64,000 nt of DNA, from NCBI RefSeq assembly GCF_051020985.1, contig NW_027475139.1, positions 1,178,001-1,242,000 on the forward strand. Direction: 5' to 3'. The first letter of the stretch is position 1, and every line of letters begins with the position of its first letter. The notes under the pieces are model-generated. The model ran no database searches. It was given only the letters and a program-made list of their open reading frames with translations, and had not been told where the DNA came from. Below are positions 11,787-24,493 of the stretch, one piece after another. The stretch is from Nomia melanderi (taxonomy: Eukaryota; Arthropoda; Insecta; Hymenoptera; Halictidae). Made by a program: the position numbers and the translations under genes.

Positions 11787-13380
11787 TTTGGTTTATTGCG
11801 CTATCTCTAATAGCACCCGAGATATCACCAGATATATATTGGATTTTCCCCTGACCCTGAGTGTCCGGCCCCATGAGACGGTGGTTTTCTCGGCCCCTGG
11901 TGGTCCGAGGTCGTTCCCGCTGCACAGCTTCAGGCGCCAGGGCCTCCTGCAGATAATTCACTTTGGTTTATTGCGCTATCTCTAATAGCACCCGAGATAT
12001 CACCAGATACGTATTGGATTTTTCCCTGACCCTGAGTGTCCGGCCCCATGAGACGGTGGTTTTCTCGGCCCTGGTGGTCCGAGGTCGTTCCCGCTGCACA
12101 GATTCATGCGCCAGGGCCTTCTGCAGATAATTCACTTTCGTTTATTGCGCTATCTCTAATAGCACCCGAGATATCAACAGATATATATTGGATTTTTCCC
12201 TTACCCTGAGTGTCCGGCCCCATGAGACGGTGGTTTTCTCGGCCCCTGGTGGTCCGAGGTTGTTCCCGCTGCACAGATTCATGCGCCAGGGCCACCTACA
12301 GACAACGCACTTTGATTTATTGCGCTATCTGTAATAGCACCCGAGATATCACCAGACATATATTGGATTTTTCCCTGACCCTGAGTGTCCGGCCCCATGA
12401 GACTGTGGTTTTTTCGGCCCCTGGTGGTCCGAGGTCGTTCCCGTTGCACAGATTCATGCGCCAGGGCCTCCTGCAGATAATTCACTTTGGTTTATTGCGC
12501 TATCTCTAATAGCACCCAAGATATCACAAGATATATATTGGATTTTTCCCGGACCCTGAGTGTCCGGCCCCATGAGACTGTGGTTTTCTCGGCCCCTGGT
12601 GGTCCGAGGTCGTTCTCCTTGCACAGATTCATGCGCCAGGGCCTCCTGCAGATAATTCACTTTGATTTATTGCGCTGTCTGTAATAGCACCCGAGATATC
12701 ACCAGATATATATTGGATTTTTCACTCACCCTAAGTGTCCGGCCCCTCGGGCCGGTGGTTTTCTCGGCCCCCGGTGGTCCGAGGTCGTTCCCGCTGCACA
12801 GATTCATGCGCCAGGGCCTCCTACGGACAATGCACTTTGATTTATTGCGCTATCTGTAATAGCAGCCGAGATATCACCAGATATATATTGGATTTTTCCC
12901 TGACCCAGAGTGTCCGGCCTCATGAGACGGTGGTTGTCTCGGCCCCTGGTGGTCCGAGGTCGTTCCCGCTGCACAGATTCATGCGCCAGGGCCTTCTACA
13001 GATAATTCACCTTGGTTTATTGCGCTATCTCTAATAGCACCCGAGATATCACCAGATATATATTGGATTTTTCCCTGACCCTGAGTGTCCGGCCCCATGA
13101 GACTGCGGTTTTCTCGGCCCCTGGTGGTCCGAGGTCGTTCCCGCTGCACACATTCATGCGCCAGGGCCTCCTGCAGATAATTCACTTTGGTTTATTGCGC
13201 TATCCTTAATATCACCCGAGATATCACCAGATATATATTGGATTTTGCCCTGACCCTGAGTGTCCGGCCCCATGAGACTGTGGTTTTCTCGGCCCCTGGT
13301 GGTCCGAGGTCGTTCCCGCTGCACAGATTCATGCGCCAGGGCCTCCTACAGACAATGCACTTTGATTTATTGCGCTATCT
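11787..13380 (+). repeat. Second copy of the 6.2-7.9 kb run, lacking one monomer
   Basis: Markers of 6192-7400 return here at offset 5,595 bp: CTTCAGGCGCC at about 11930, TCGGCCCTGG near 12065, CAACAGATATA near 12175, GGCCCCTCGGGCCGG near 12740. From about 13000 the offset becomes 5,420 bp. A monomer present at about 7400-7575 (with CAGATAAATATTGG and CCCCTACGGGTCC) is therefore absent, an exact one-monomer difference. After about 13380 the block joins monomers with CAGATCTATATTGG and is no longer collinear. Confidence 0.85.
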
Positions 13381-15060
13381 CTAATAGCACCCGAGATATC
13401 ACCAGATCTATATTGGATTTTCCCCTGACCCTGAGTGTCCGGCCCCATGAGACTGTGGTTTTCTCGGCCCCTGGAGGTCCGAGGACGTTCCCGCTGCACA
13501 GATTCATGCGCCATGGCCTCCTACAGGTAATGCACTTTGATTTATTGCGCTATCTGTAATAGGACCCGAGATATCACCAGATATATATTGGATTTTTCCC
13601 TGACCCTGAGTGTCCGGCCCCATGAGAAGGTGGTTGTCTCGCCTCTGGTGCTCCGAGGTCGTTCCCGCTGCACAGTTTCATTCGCTAGGGCCTCCTACAG
13701 ACAATGCAATCTGATTTATTGCGCTATCTGTAATAGCAGCCGAGATATCACCAGATATATATTGGATTTTACCCTGACCCTGAGTGTCCGGCCCCATGAG
13801 ACTGTGGCTTTCTCGGCCCCTGGAGGTCCGAGGACGTTCCCGCTGCACAGATTCATGCGCCAGGGCCTCCTACAGGTAATGCACTTTGATTTATTGCGCT
13901 ATCTGTAATAGGACCCGAGATATCACCAGATATATATTGGATTTTTCCCTGACCCTGAGTGTCCGGCCCCATGAGAAGGTGGTTGTCTCGCCCCTGGTGC
14001 TCCGAGGTCGTTCCCGCTGCACAGATTCATGCACCAGGGCCTCCTGCAGATTACTTCACTTTGGTTTATTGCGCCATCTCTAATAGCACCCGAGATATCA
14101 CCAGATATATATTGGATTTTTCATTGACCCTGAGTGACCGGCCCCATGAGACGATAGTTTTCTCGGCCCCTGGTGGTCCGAGCTCGTTCCCGCTGCACAG
14201 ATTCATGCGCCAGGGCCTCCTGCAGATAATTCACTTTGGTTTATTGCGCTATCTCTAATAGCACCCGAGATATCACCAGATATATATTGGATTTTTCCCT
14301 GACCCTGAGCGAACGGCCCAATGAGACTGTGGTTTCCTCGGCCCCTGGTGGTCCGAGGTCGTTCCCGCTGCACAGGTTCATGCGCCAGGGCCTCCTACAG
14401 ACAATGCACTTTGGTTTATTGCGCTATCTCTAATAGCACCCGAGATATCACCAGATATATATTGGATTTTCCCCTGACCCTGAGTGTCCGGCCACATGAG
14501 ACTGTGGTTTTCTCGGCCCCTGGTGGTCCGAGGTCGTTCCCGTTGCACAGATTCATGCGCCAGGGCCTCCTACAGACAATGCACTTTGATTTATTGCGCT
14601 ATCTGTAATAGCACCCGAGATATCACCAGATATATATTGGATTTTACCCTGATCCTGAGTGTCCGGCCCCATGAGACTGTGGTTCTTTCGGCCCCTGGTG
14701 GTCCGAGGTCGTTCCCGTTGCACAGATTCAGGCGCCAGGGCCTCCTGCAGTCAATGCACTTTGATTTATTGCGCTATCTGTAATAGCACCCGAGATATCA
14801 CCAGATGTATATTGGATTTTACCCTGACCCTGAGTGTCCGGCCCCATGAGACGGTCGTTGCCTCGGCCCCTGGAGGTCCGAGGACGTTCCCGCTGCACAG
14901 ATTCATGCGCCAGGGCCTCCTACAGGTAATGCACTTTGATTTATTGCGCTATCTGTAATAGCACCCGAGATATCACCAGATATATATTGGATTTTTCCCT
15001 GACCCTGAGTGTCCGGCCCCATGAGAAGGTGGTTGTCTCGCCCCTGGAGGTCCGAGGTCG
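13380..15060 (+). repeat. Mosaic block shared with 17.75-19.8 kb
   Basis: Monomers here match 17752-18370 at offset 4,372 bp, including CAGTTTCATTCGCTAGGG (13675 and 18048). They then match 18.6-19.2 kb at offset 4,547 and 19.38-19.76 kb at offset 4,722. Each step adds 175 bp, so the downstream copy carries two extra single monomers. Local markers are GATTACTTCAC with GCGCCATCTC, GAGCGAACGGCCCAATGAG and GGCCACATGAGACTG. Confidence 0.78.
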
Positions 15061-17887
15061 TTCCCGCTGCACAGATTCATGCGCCAGGGCCTCCTACAGA
15101 CAATGCACTTTGATTTATTGCGCTATCTGTAATAGCAGCCGAGATATCACCAGATATATATTGGATTTTTCAGTGACCCTGAGTGTCCGGCCCCATGAGA
15201 CGGTCGTTTTCTCGGCCCCTGGTGGTCCGAGGTCGTTCCCGCTGCACAGATACATGCACCAGGGCCTCCTGCAGATAATTCACTTTGGTTTATTGCGCTA
15301 TCTCTAATAGCACCCGAGATATCACCAGATATATATTGGATTTTTCCCTGACCCTGAGTGAACGGCCCCATGAGACTGTGGTTTCCTCGGCCCCTGGTGG
15401 TCCGAGGTCGTTCCCGCTGCACAGGTTCATGCGCCAGGGCCTCCTACAGACAATGCACTTTGGTTTATTGCGCTATCTCTAATAGCACCCGAGATATCAC
15501 CAGATATATATTGGATTTTCCCCTGACCCTGAGTGTCCGGCCCCATGAGACGGTGGTTTTCTCGGCCCCTGGTGGTCCGAGGTCGTTCCCGCTGCACAGC
15601 TTCAGGCGCCAGGGCCTCCTGCAGATAATTCACTTTGGTTTATTGCGCTATCTCTAATAGCACCCGAGATATCACCAGATATGTATTGGATTTTTCCCTG
15701 ACCCTGAGTGTCCGGCCCCATGAGACGGTGGTTTTCTCGGCCCTGGTGGTCCGAGGTCGTTCCCGCTGCACAGATTCATGCGCCAGGGCCTTCTGCAGAT
15801 AATTCACTTTCGTTTATTGCGCTATCTCTAATAGCACCCGAGATATCAACAGATATATATAGGATTTTTCCCTTACCCTGAGTGTCCGGCCCCATGAGAC
15901 GGTGGTTTTCTCGGCCCCTGGTGGTCCGAGGTTGTTCCCGCTGCACAGATTCATGCGCCAGGGCCTCCTACAGACAATGCACTTTGATTTATTGCGCTAT
16001 CTGTAATAGCACCCGAGATATCACCAGACATATATTGGATTTTTCCCTGACCCTGAGTGTCCGGCCCCATGAGACTGTGGTTTTTTCGGCCCCTGGTGGT
16101 CCGAGGTCGTTCCCGTTGCACAGATTCATGCGCCAGGGCCTCCTGCAGATAATTCACTTTGGTTTATTGCGCTATCTCTAATAGCACCCAAGATATCACA
16201 AGATATATATTGGATTTTTCCCGGACCCTGAGTGTCCGGCCCCATGAGACTGTGGTTTTCTCGGCCCCTGGTGGTCCGAGGTCGTTCCCCTTGCACAGAT
16301 TCATGCGCCAGGGCCTCCTGCAGATAATTCACTTTGATTTATTGCGCTGTCTGTAATAGCACCCGAGATATCACCAGATATATATTGGATTTTTCACTCA
16401 CGCTAAGTGTCCGGCCCCTCGGGCCGGTGGTTTTCTCGGCCCCCTGTGGTCCGAGGTCGTTCCCGCTGCACAGATTCATGCGCCAGGGCCTCCTACAGTC
16501 AATGCACTTTGATTTATTGCGCTATCTGTAATAGCAGCCGAGATATCACCAGATATATATTGGATTTTTCCCTGACCCAGAGTGCCCGGCCTCATGAGAC
16601 GGTGGTTGTCTCGGCCCCTGGTGGTCCGAGGTCGTTCCCGCTGCACAGATTCATGCGCCAGGGCCTTCTACAGACAATGCACTTTGATTTATTGCGCTAT
16701 CTGTAATAGCACCCAAGATATCACCAGATAAATATTGGATTTTCCCCTGACCCTGAGTGTCCGGCCCCATGAGACGGTGATTTTCTCGGCCCCTACGGGT
16801 CCGAGGTCGTTCCCGCTGCACAGATTCATGCGCCAGGGCCTCCTGCAGATAATTCACCTTGGTTTATTGCGCTATCTCTAATAGCACCCGAGATATCACC
16901 AGATATATATTGGATTTTTCCCTGACCCTGAGTGTCCGGCCCCATGAGACTGCGGTTTTCTCGGCCCCTGGTGGTCCGAGGTCGTTCCCGCTGCACACAT
17001 TCATGCGCCAGGGCCTCCTGCAGATAATTCACTTTGGTTTATTGCGCTATCCTTAATATCACCCGAGATATCACCAGATATATATTGGATTTTGCCCTGA
17101 CCCTGAGTGTCCGGCCCCATGAGACTGTGGTTTTCTCGGCCCCTGGTGGTCCGAGGTTGTTCCCGCTGCACAGATTCATGCGCCAGGGCCTCCTACAGAC
17201 AATGCACTTTGATTTATTGCTCTATCTGTAATAGCACCCGAGATATCACCAGATATATATTGGATTTTCCCCTGACCCTGAGTGTCCGGCCCCATGAGAC
17301 TGTGGTTTTCTCGGCCCCTGGTGGTCCGAGGTCGTTCCCGCTGCACAGATTCATGCGCCAGGGCCTCCTGCAGATAATTCACTTTGGTTTATTGCGTTAT
17401 CTCTAATAGCACCCGAGATATCACCAGATATATATTGGATTTTCCCCTGACCCTGAGTGTCCGGCCCCATGAGACTGTGGTTTTCTCGGCCCCTGGTCGT
17501 CCGAGGTCGTTCCCGCTGAACAGATTCATACGCCAGGGCCTCCTACAGACAATGCACTTTGATTTATTGCGCTATCTGTAATAGCACCCGAGATATCACC
17601 AGACATATATTGGATATTACCCTGACCCTGAGTGTCCGGCCCCATGAGACGGTCGTTGTCTCGGCCCCTGGAGGTCCGAGGACGTTCCCGCTGCACAGAT
17701 TCATGCGCCAGGGCCTCCTACAGGTAATGCACTTTGATTTATTGCGTTATCTGTAATAGCACCCGAGATATCACCAGATCTATATTGGATTTTCCCCTGA
17801 CCCTGAGTGTCCGGCCCCATGAGACTGTGGTTTTCTCGGCCCCTGGAGGTCCGAGGACGTTCCCGCTGCACAGATTCATGCGCCATG
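15060..17887 (+). repeat. Third copy of the 5.8-8.6 kb run (offset 9,267 bp)
   Basis: About 2.83 kb is collinear with 5793-8620 at a constant offset of 9,267 bp, with every marker of that run, including the CCCCTACGGGTCC monomer missing from the copy at 11.8-13.4 kb. Differences are scattered substitutions, for example ATATATAGGATT at about 15857 for ATATATTGGATT and CACGCTAAG at about 16399 for CACCCTAAG. It is closer to 5.8-8.6 kb than to 11.8-13.4 kb in monomer content. Confidence 0.88.
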
Positions 17888-18240
17888 GCCTCCTACAGGT
17901 AATGCACTTTGATTTATTGCGCTATCTGTAATAGGACCCGAGATATCACCAGATATATATTGGATTTTTCCCTGACCCTGAGTGTCCGGCCCCATGAGAA
18001 GGTGGTTGTCTCGCCTCTGGTGCTCCGAGGTCGTTCCCGCTGCACAGTTTCATTCGCTAGGGCCTCCTACAGACAATGCAATCTGATTTATTGCGCTATC
18101 TGTAATAGCAGCCGAGATATCACCAGATATATATTGGATTTTACCCTGACCCTGAGTGTCCGGCCCCATGAGACTGTGGCTTTCTCGGCCCCTGGAGGTC
18201 CGAGGACGTTCCCGCTGCACAGATTCATGCGCCAAGGCCT
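17034..18240 (+). repeat. 1.2-kb block repeated at 21930-23136
   Basis: Collinear with 21930-23136 at offset 4,896 bp. Shared markers: CTATCCTTAATATCACCC, TTGCTCTATCTG, TTGCGTTATCTC, GCTGAACAGATTCATACG, TTGGATATTACCC and CATTCGCTAGGG. Part of it also matches 7767-8600. The upstream edges sit in unlike monomers, which locates the join near 17030 and 21926. Confidence 0.82.
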
Positions 18241-18432
18241 CCTACAGGTAATGCACTTTGATTTATTGCGCTATCTGTAATAGGACCCGAGATATCACCA
18301 GATATATATTGGATTTTTCCCTGACCCTGAGTGTCCGGCCCCATGAGAAGGTGGTTGTCTCGCCCCTGATGCTCCGAGGTCGTTCCCGCTGCACAGATTC
18401 ATGCGCCAGGGCCTCCTACAGACAATGCACTC

Positions 18433-21400
18433 TGATTTATTGCGCTATCTGTAATAGCAGCCGAGATATCACCAGATATATATTGGATTTTTCACTGACC
18501 CTGAGTGTCCGGCCCCATGAGGCTGTCGTTTTCTCGTCCCCTGGTGGTCCGAGGTCGTTCCCGCTGCACAGATTCATGCACCAGGGCCTCCTCCAGATTA
18601 CTTCACTTTGGTTTATTGCGCCATCTCTAATAGCACCCGAGATATCACCAGATATATATTGGATTTTTCATTGACCCTGAGTGACCGGCCCCATGAGACG
18701 GTAGTTTTCTCGGCCCCTGGTGGTCCGAGCTCGTTCCCGCTGCACAGATTCATGCGCCAGGGCCTCCTGCAGATAATTCACTTTGGTTTATTGCGCTATC
18801 TCTAATAGCACCCGAGATATCACCAGATATATATTGGATTTTTCCCTGACCCTGAGCGAACGGCCCAATGAGACTGTGGTTTCCTCGGCCCCTGGTGGTC
18901 CGAGGTCGTTCCCGCTGCACAGGTTCATGCGCCAGGGCCTCCTACAGACAATGCACTTTGGTTTATTGCGCTATCTCTAATAGCACCCGAGATATCACCA
19001 GATATATATTGGATTTTCCCCTGACCCTGAGTGTCCGGCCACATGAGACTGTGGTTTTCTCGGCCCCTGGTGGTCCGAGGTCGTTCCCGTTGCACAGATT
19101 CATGCGCCAGGGCCTCCTACAGACAATGCACTTTGATTTATTGCGCTATCTGTAATAGCACCCGAGATATCACCAGATATATATTGGATTTTACCCTGAT
19201 CCTGAGTGTCCGGCCCCATGAGACTGTGGTTCTTTCGGCCCCTGGTGGTCCGAGGTCGTTCCCGCTGAACAGATTCATGCGCCAGGGCCTCCTGCAGATA
19301 ATTCACTTTGGTTTATTGCGCTATCTCTAATAGCACCCGAGATATCACCAGATATATATTGGATTTTCCCCTGACCCTGAGTGTCCGGCCCCATGAGACT
19401 GTGGTTTTCTCGGCCCCTGGTGGTCCGAGGTCGTTCCCGTTGCACAGATTCAGGCGCCAGGGCCTCCTGCAGTCAATGCACTTTGATTTATTGCGCTATC
19501 TGTAATAGCACCCGAGATATCACCAGATGTATATTGGATTTTACCCTGACCCTGAGTGTCCGGCCCCATGAGACGGTCGTTGCCTCGGCCCCTGGAGGTC
19601 CGAGGACGTTCCCGCTGCACAGATTCATGCGCCAGGGCCTCCTACAGGTAATGCACTTTGATTTATTGCGCTATCTGTAATAGCACCCGAGATATCACCA
19701 GATATATATTGGATTTTTCCCTGACCCTGAGTGTCCGGCCCCATGAGAAGGTGGTTGTCTCGCCCCTGGAGGTCCGAGGTCGTTCCCGCTGCACAGATTC
19801 ATGCGCCAGGGCCTCCTACAGACAATGCACTTTGATTTATTGCGCTATCTCTAATAGCACCCGAGATATCACCAGATATATATTGCATTTTTCCATGACC
19901 CTGAGTGAACGGCCCCATGAGACTGTGGTTTTCTCGGCCCCTGGTGGTCCGAGGTCGTTCCCGCTGCACAGGTTCATGCGCCAGGGTCTCCTACAGACAA
20001 TGCACTTTGATTTATTGCGCTATCTGTAATAGCACCCGAGATATCACCAGATATATATTGGATATTACCCTGACCCTGAGTGTCCGGCCCCATGAGACGG
20101 TCGTTGTCTCGGCCCCTGGAGGTCCGAGGACGTTCCCGCTGCACAGATTCATGCGCCAGGGCCTCCTACAGGTAATGCACTTTGATTTATTGCGCTATCT
20201 GTAATAGCACCCGAGATATCACCAGATCTATATTGGATTTTCCCCTGACCCTGAGTGTCCGGCCCCATGAGACTGCGGTTTTCTCGGCCCCTGGTGCTCC
20301 GAGGTCGTTCCCGCTGCACAGTTTCATGCGCCAGGGCCTCCTACAGACAATGCACTCTGATTTATTGCGCTATCTGTAATAGCAGCCGAGATATCACCAG
20401 ATATATATTGGATTTTTCCCTGACCCTGAGTGTCCGGCCCCATGAGAAGGTGGTTGTCTCGCCCCTGGTGCTCCGAGGTCGTTCCCGCTGCACAGATTCA
20501 TGCGCCAGGGCCTCCTACAGACAATGAACTCTGATTTATTGCGCTATCTGTAATAGCAGCCGAGATATCACCAGATATATATTGGATTTTACACTGACCC
20601 TGAGTGTCCGGCCCCATGAGGCGGTCGTTTTCTCGTCCCCTGGTGGTCCGAGGTCGTTCCCGCTGCACAGATTCATGCGCCAGGGCCTCCTACAGACAAT
20701 TCACTTTGATTTATTGCGCTGTCTCTAATAGCACCCGAGATATCAGCAGATATATATTGGATTTTTCACTGACCCTGAGTGACCGGCCCCATGAGACGGT
20801 AGTTTTCTCGGCCCCTGGTGGTCCGAGGTAGTTCTCGCTGCACAGATTCATGCGCAAGGGCCTCCTGCAGATAATTCACTTTGGTTTATTGCGCTATCTC
20901 TAATAGCACACGAGATATCACCGGATATATATTGGATTTTTCCCTGACCCTGAGTGTCCGGCCCCATGAGACTGTGGTTTTCTCGGCCCCTGGTGGTCCG
21001 AGGTCGTTCCCGCTGCACAGATTCATGCGCCAGGGCCTCCTACAGACAATGCACTTTGATTTATTGCGCTATCTGTAATAGGACCCGAGATATCACCAGA
21101 TATATATTGGATTTTTCCCTGACCCTGAGTGTCCGGCCCCATGAGAAGGTGGTTGTCTCGCCTCTGGTGCTCCGAGGTCGTTCCCGCTGCACAGTTTCAT
21201 GCGCCAGGGCCTCCTACAGACAATGCACTCTGATTTATTGCGCTATCTGTAATAGCAGCCGAGATATCACCAGATATATATTGGATTTTACCCTGACCCT
21301 GAGTGTCCGGCCCCATGAGACTGTGGCTTTCTCGGCCCCTGGAGGTCCGAGGACGTTCCCGCTGCACAGATTCATGCGCCAGGGCCTCCTACAGGTAATG

Positions 21401-21950
21401 CACTTTGATTTATTGCGCTATCTGTAATAGGACCCGAGATATCACCAGATATATATTGGATTTTTCCCTGACCCTGAGTGTCCGGCCCCATGAGAAGGTG
21501 GTTGTCTCGCCCCTGGTGCTCCGAGGTCGTTCCCGCTGCACAGATTCATGCGCCAGGGCCTCCTACAGACAATGCACTCTGATTTATTGCGCTATCTGTA
21601 ATAGCAGCCGAGATATCACCAGATATATATTGGATTTTTCACTGACCCTGAGTGTCCGGCCCCATGAGGCGGTCGTTTTCTCGTCCCCTGGTGGTCCGAG
21701 GTCGTTCCCGCTGCACAGATTCATGCACCAGGGCCTCCTGCAGATTACTTCACTTTGGTTTATTGCGCTATCTCTAATATCACCCGAGATATCACCAGAT
21801 ATATATTGGATTTTTCATTGACCCTGAGTGACCGGCCCCATGAGACGGTAGTTTTCTCGGCCCCTGGTGGTCCGAGGTCGTTCCCGCTGCACAGATTCAT
21901 GCGCCAGGGCCTCCTGCAGATAATTCACTTTGGTTTATTGCGCTATCCTT
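18433..21950 (+). repeat. 3.5-kb segmental duplication, copy 1
   Basis: This block reappears at about 24904-28250. The offset is 6,471 bp until about 21090 and 6,297 bp after, because one 174-bp GAGAAGGTGG monomer present at about 21080-21255 is missing downstream. Shared markers include GCGCCATCTC, GAGCTCGTTCCC, GAGCGAACGGCCC, GGCCACATGAGAC, TTCAGGCGCC, TATATTGCATTTTTCC, GACAATGAACTC and GAGGTAGTTC. Confidence 0.85.
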
Positions 21951-22744
21951 AATATCACCCGAGATATCATCAGATATATATTGGATTTTGCCCTGACCCT
22001 GAGTGTCCGGCCCCATGAGACTGTGGTTTTCTCGGCCCCTGGTGGTCCGAGGTTGTTCCCGCTGCACAGATTCATGCGCCAGGGCCTCCTACAGACAATG
22101 CACTTTGATTTATTGCTCTATCTGTAATAGCACCCGAGATATCACCAGATATATATTGGATTTTCCCCTGACCCTGAGTGTCCGGCCCCATGAGACTGTG
22201 GTTTTCTCGGCCCCTGGTGGTCCGAGGTCGTTCCCGCTGCACAGATTCATGCGCCAGGGCCTCCTGCAGATAATTCACTTTGGTTTATTGCGTTATCTCT
22301 AATAGCACCCGAGATATCACCAGATATATATTGGATTTTCCCCTGACCCTGAGTGTCCGGCCCCATGAGACTGTGGTTTTCTCGGCCCCTGGTCGTCCGA
22401 GGTCGTTCCCGCTGAACAGATTCATACGCCAGGGCCTCCTACAGACAATGCACTTTGATTTATTGCGCTATCTGTAATAGCACCCGAGATATCACCAGAC
22501 ATATATTGGATATTACCCTGACCCTGAGTGTCCGGCCCCATGAGACGGTCGTTGTCTCGGCCCCTGGAGGTCCGAGGACGTTCCCGCTGCACAGATTCAT
22601 GCGCCAGGGCCTCCTACAGGTAATGCACTTTGATTTATTGCGCTATCTGTAATAGCACCCGAGATATCACCAGATCTATATTGGATTTTCCCCTGACCCT
22701 GAGTGTCCGGCCCCATGAGACTGTGGTTTTCTCGGCCCCTGGAG

Positions 22745-24493
22745 GTCCGAGGACGTTCCCGCTGCACAGATTCATGCGCCATGGCCTCCTACAGGTAATG
22801 CACTTTGATTTATTGCGCTATCTGTAATAGGACCCGAGATATCACCAGATATATATTGGATTTTTCCCTGACCCTGAGTGTCCGGCCCCATGAGAAGGTG
22901 GTTGTCTCGCCTCTGGTGCTCCGAGGTCGTTCCCGCTGCACAGTTTCATTCGCTAGGGCCTCCTACAGACAATGCAATCTGATTTATTGCGCTATCTGTA
23001 ATAGCAGCCGAGATATCACCAGATATATATTGGATTTTACCCTGACCCTGAGTGTCCGGCCCCATGAGACTGTGGCTTTCTCGGCCCCTGGAGGTCCGAG
23101 GACGTTCCCGCTGCACAGATTCATGCGCCAGGGCCTCCTACAGACAATGCACTCTGATTTATTGCGCTATCTGTAATAGCAGCCGAGATATCACCAGATA
23201 TATATTGGATTTTTCACTGACCCTGAGTGTCCGGCCCCATGAGGCTGTCGTTTTCTCGTCCCCTGGTGGTCCGAGGTCGTTCCCGCTGCACAGATTCATG
23301 CACCAGGGCCTCCTCCAGATTACTTCACTTTGGTTTATTGCGCCATCTCTAATAGCACCCGAGATATCACCAGATATATATTGGATTTTTCATTGACCCT
23401 GAGTGACCGGCCCCATGAGACGGTAGTTTTCTCGGCCCCTGGTGGTCCGAGCTCGTTCCCGCTGCACAGATTCATGCGCCAGGGCCTCCTGCAGATAATT
23501 CACTTTGGTTTATTGCGCTATCTCTAATAGCACCCGAGATATCACCAGATATATATTGGATTTTTCCCTGACCCTGAGCGAACGGCCCAATGAGACTGTG
23601 GTTTCCTCGGCCCCTGGTGGTCCGAGGTCGTTCCCGCTGCACAGGTTCATGCGCCAGGGCCTCCTACAGACAATGCACTTTGGTTTATTGCGCTATCTCT
23701 AATAGCACCCGAGATATCACCAGATATATATTGGATTTTCCCCTGACCCTGAGTGTCCGGCCACATGAGACTGTGGTTTACTCGGCCCCTGGTGGTCCGA
23801 GGTCGTTCCCGTTGCACAGATTCATGCGCCAGGGCCTCCTACAGACAATGCACTTTGATTTATTGCGCTATCTGTAATAGCACCCGAGATATCACCAGAT
23901 ATATATTGGATTTTACCCTGATCCTGAGTGTCCGGCCCCATGAGACTGTGGTTCTTTCGGCCCGTGGTGGTCCGAGGTCGTTCCCGCTGAACAGATTCAT
24001 GCGCCAGGGCCTCCTGCAGATAATTCACTTTGGTTTATTGCGCTATCTCTAATAGCACCCGAGATATCACCAGATATATATTGGATTTTCCCCTGACCCT
24101 GAGTGTCCGGCCCCATGAGACTGTGGTTTTCTCGGCCCCTGGTGGTCCGAGGTCGTTCCCGTTGCACAGATTCAGGCGCCAGGGCCTCCTGCAGTCAATG
24201 CACTTTGATTTATTGCGCTATCTGTAATAGCACCCGAGATATCACCAGATGTATATTGGATTTTACCCTGACCCTGAGTGTCCGGCCCCATGAGACGGTC
24301 GTTGCCTCGGCCCCTGGAGGTCCGAGGACGTTCCCGCTGCACAGATTCATGCGCCAGGGCCTCCTACAGGTAATGCACTTTGATTTATTGCGCTATCTGT
24401 AATAGCACCCGAGATATCACCAGATATATATTGGATTTTTCCCTGACCCTGAGTGTCCGGCCCCATGAGAAGGTGGTTGTCTCGCCCCTGGAG
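22745..24493 (+). repeat. 1,749-bp ten-monomer tandem duplication, copy 1
   Basis: The stretch from about 22745 repeats immediately at 24494, period 1,749 bp (nine 175-bp monomers and one of 174). I saw no difference between the copies at the positions compared. Both carry two substitutions absent from the related block at 18.4-19.8 kb: A at 23780 and 25529 (T at 19058), and G at 23964 and 25713 (C at 19242). The tandem duplication therefore happened after this lineage split from the 18.4-kb block. Confidence 0.93.
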
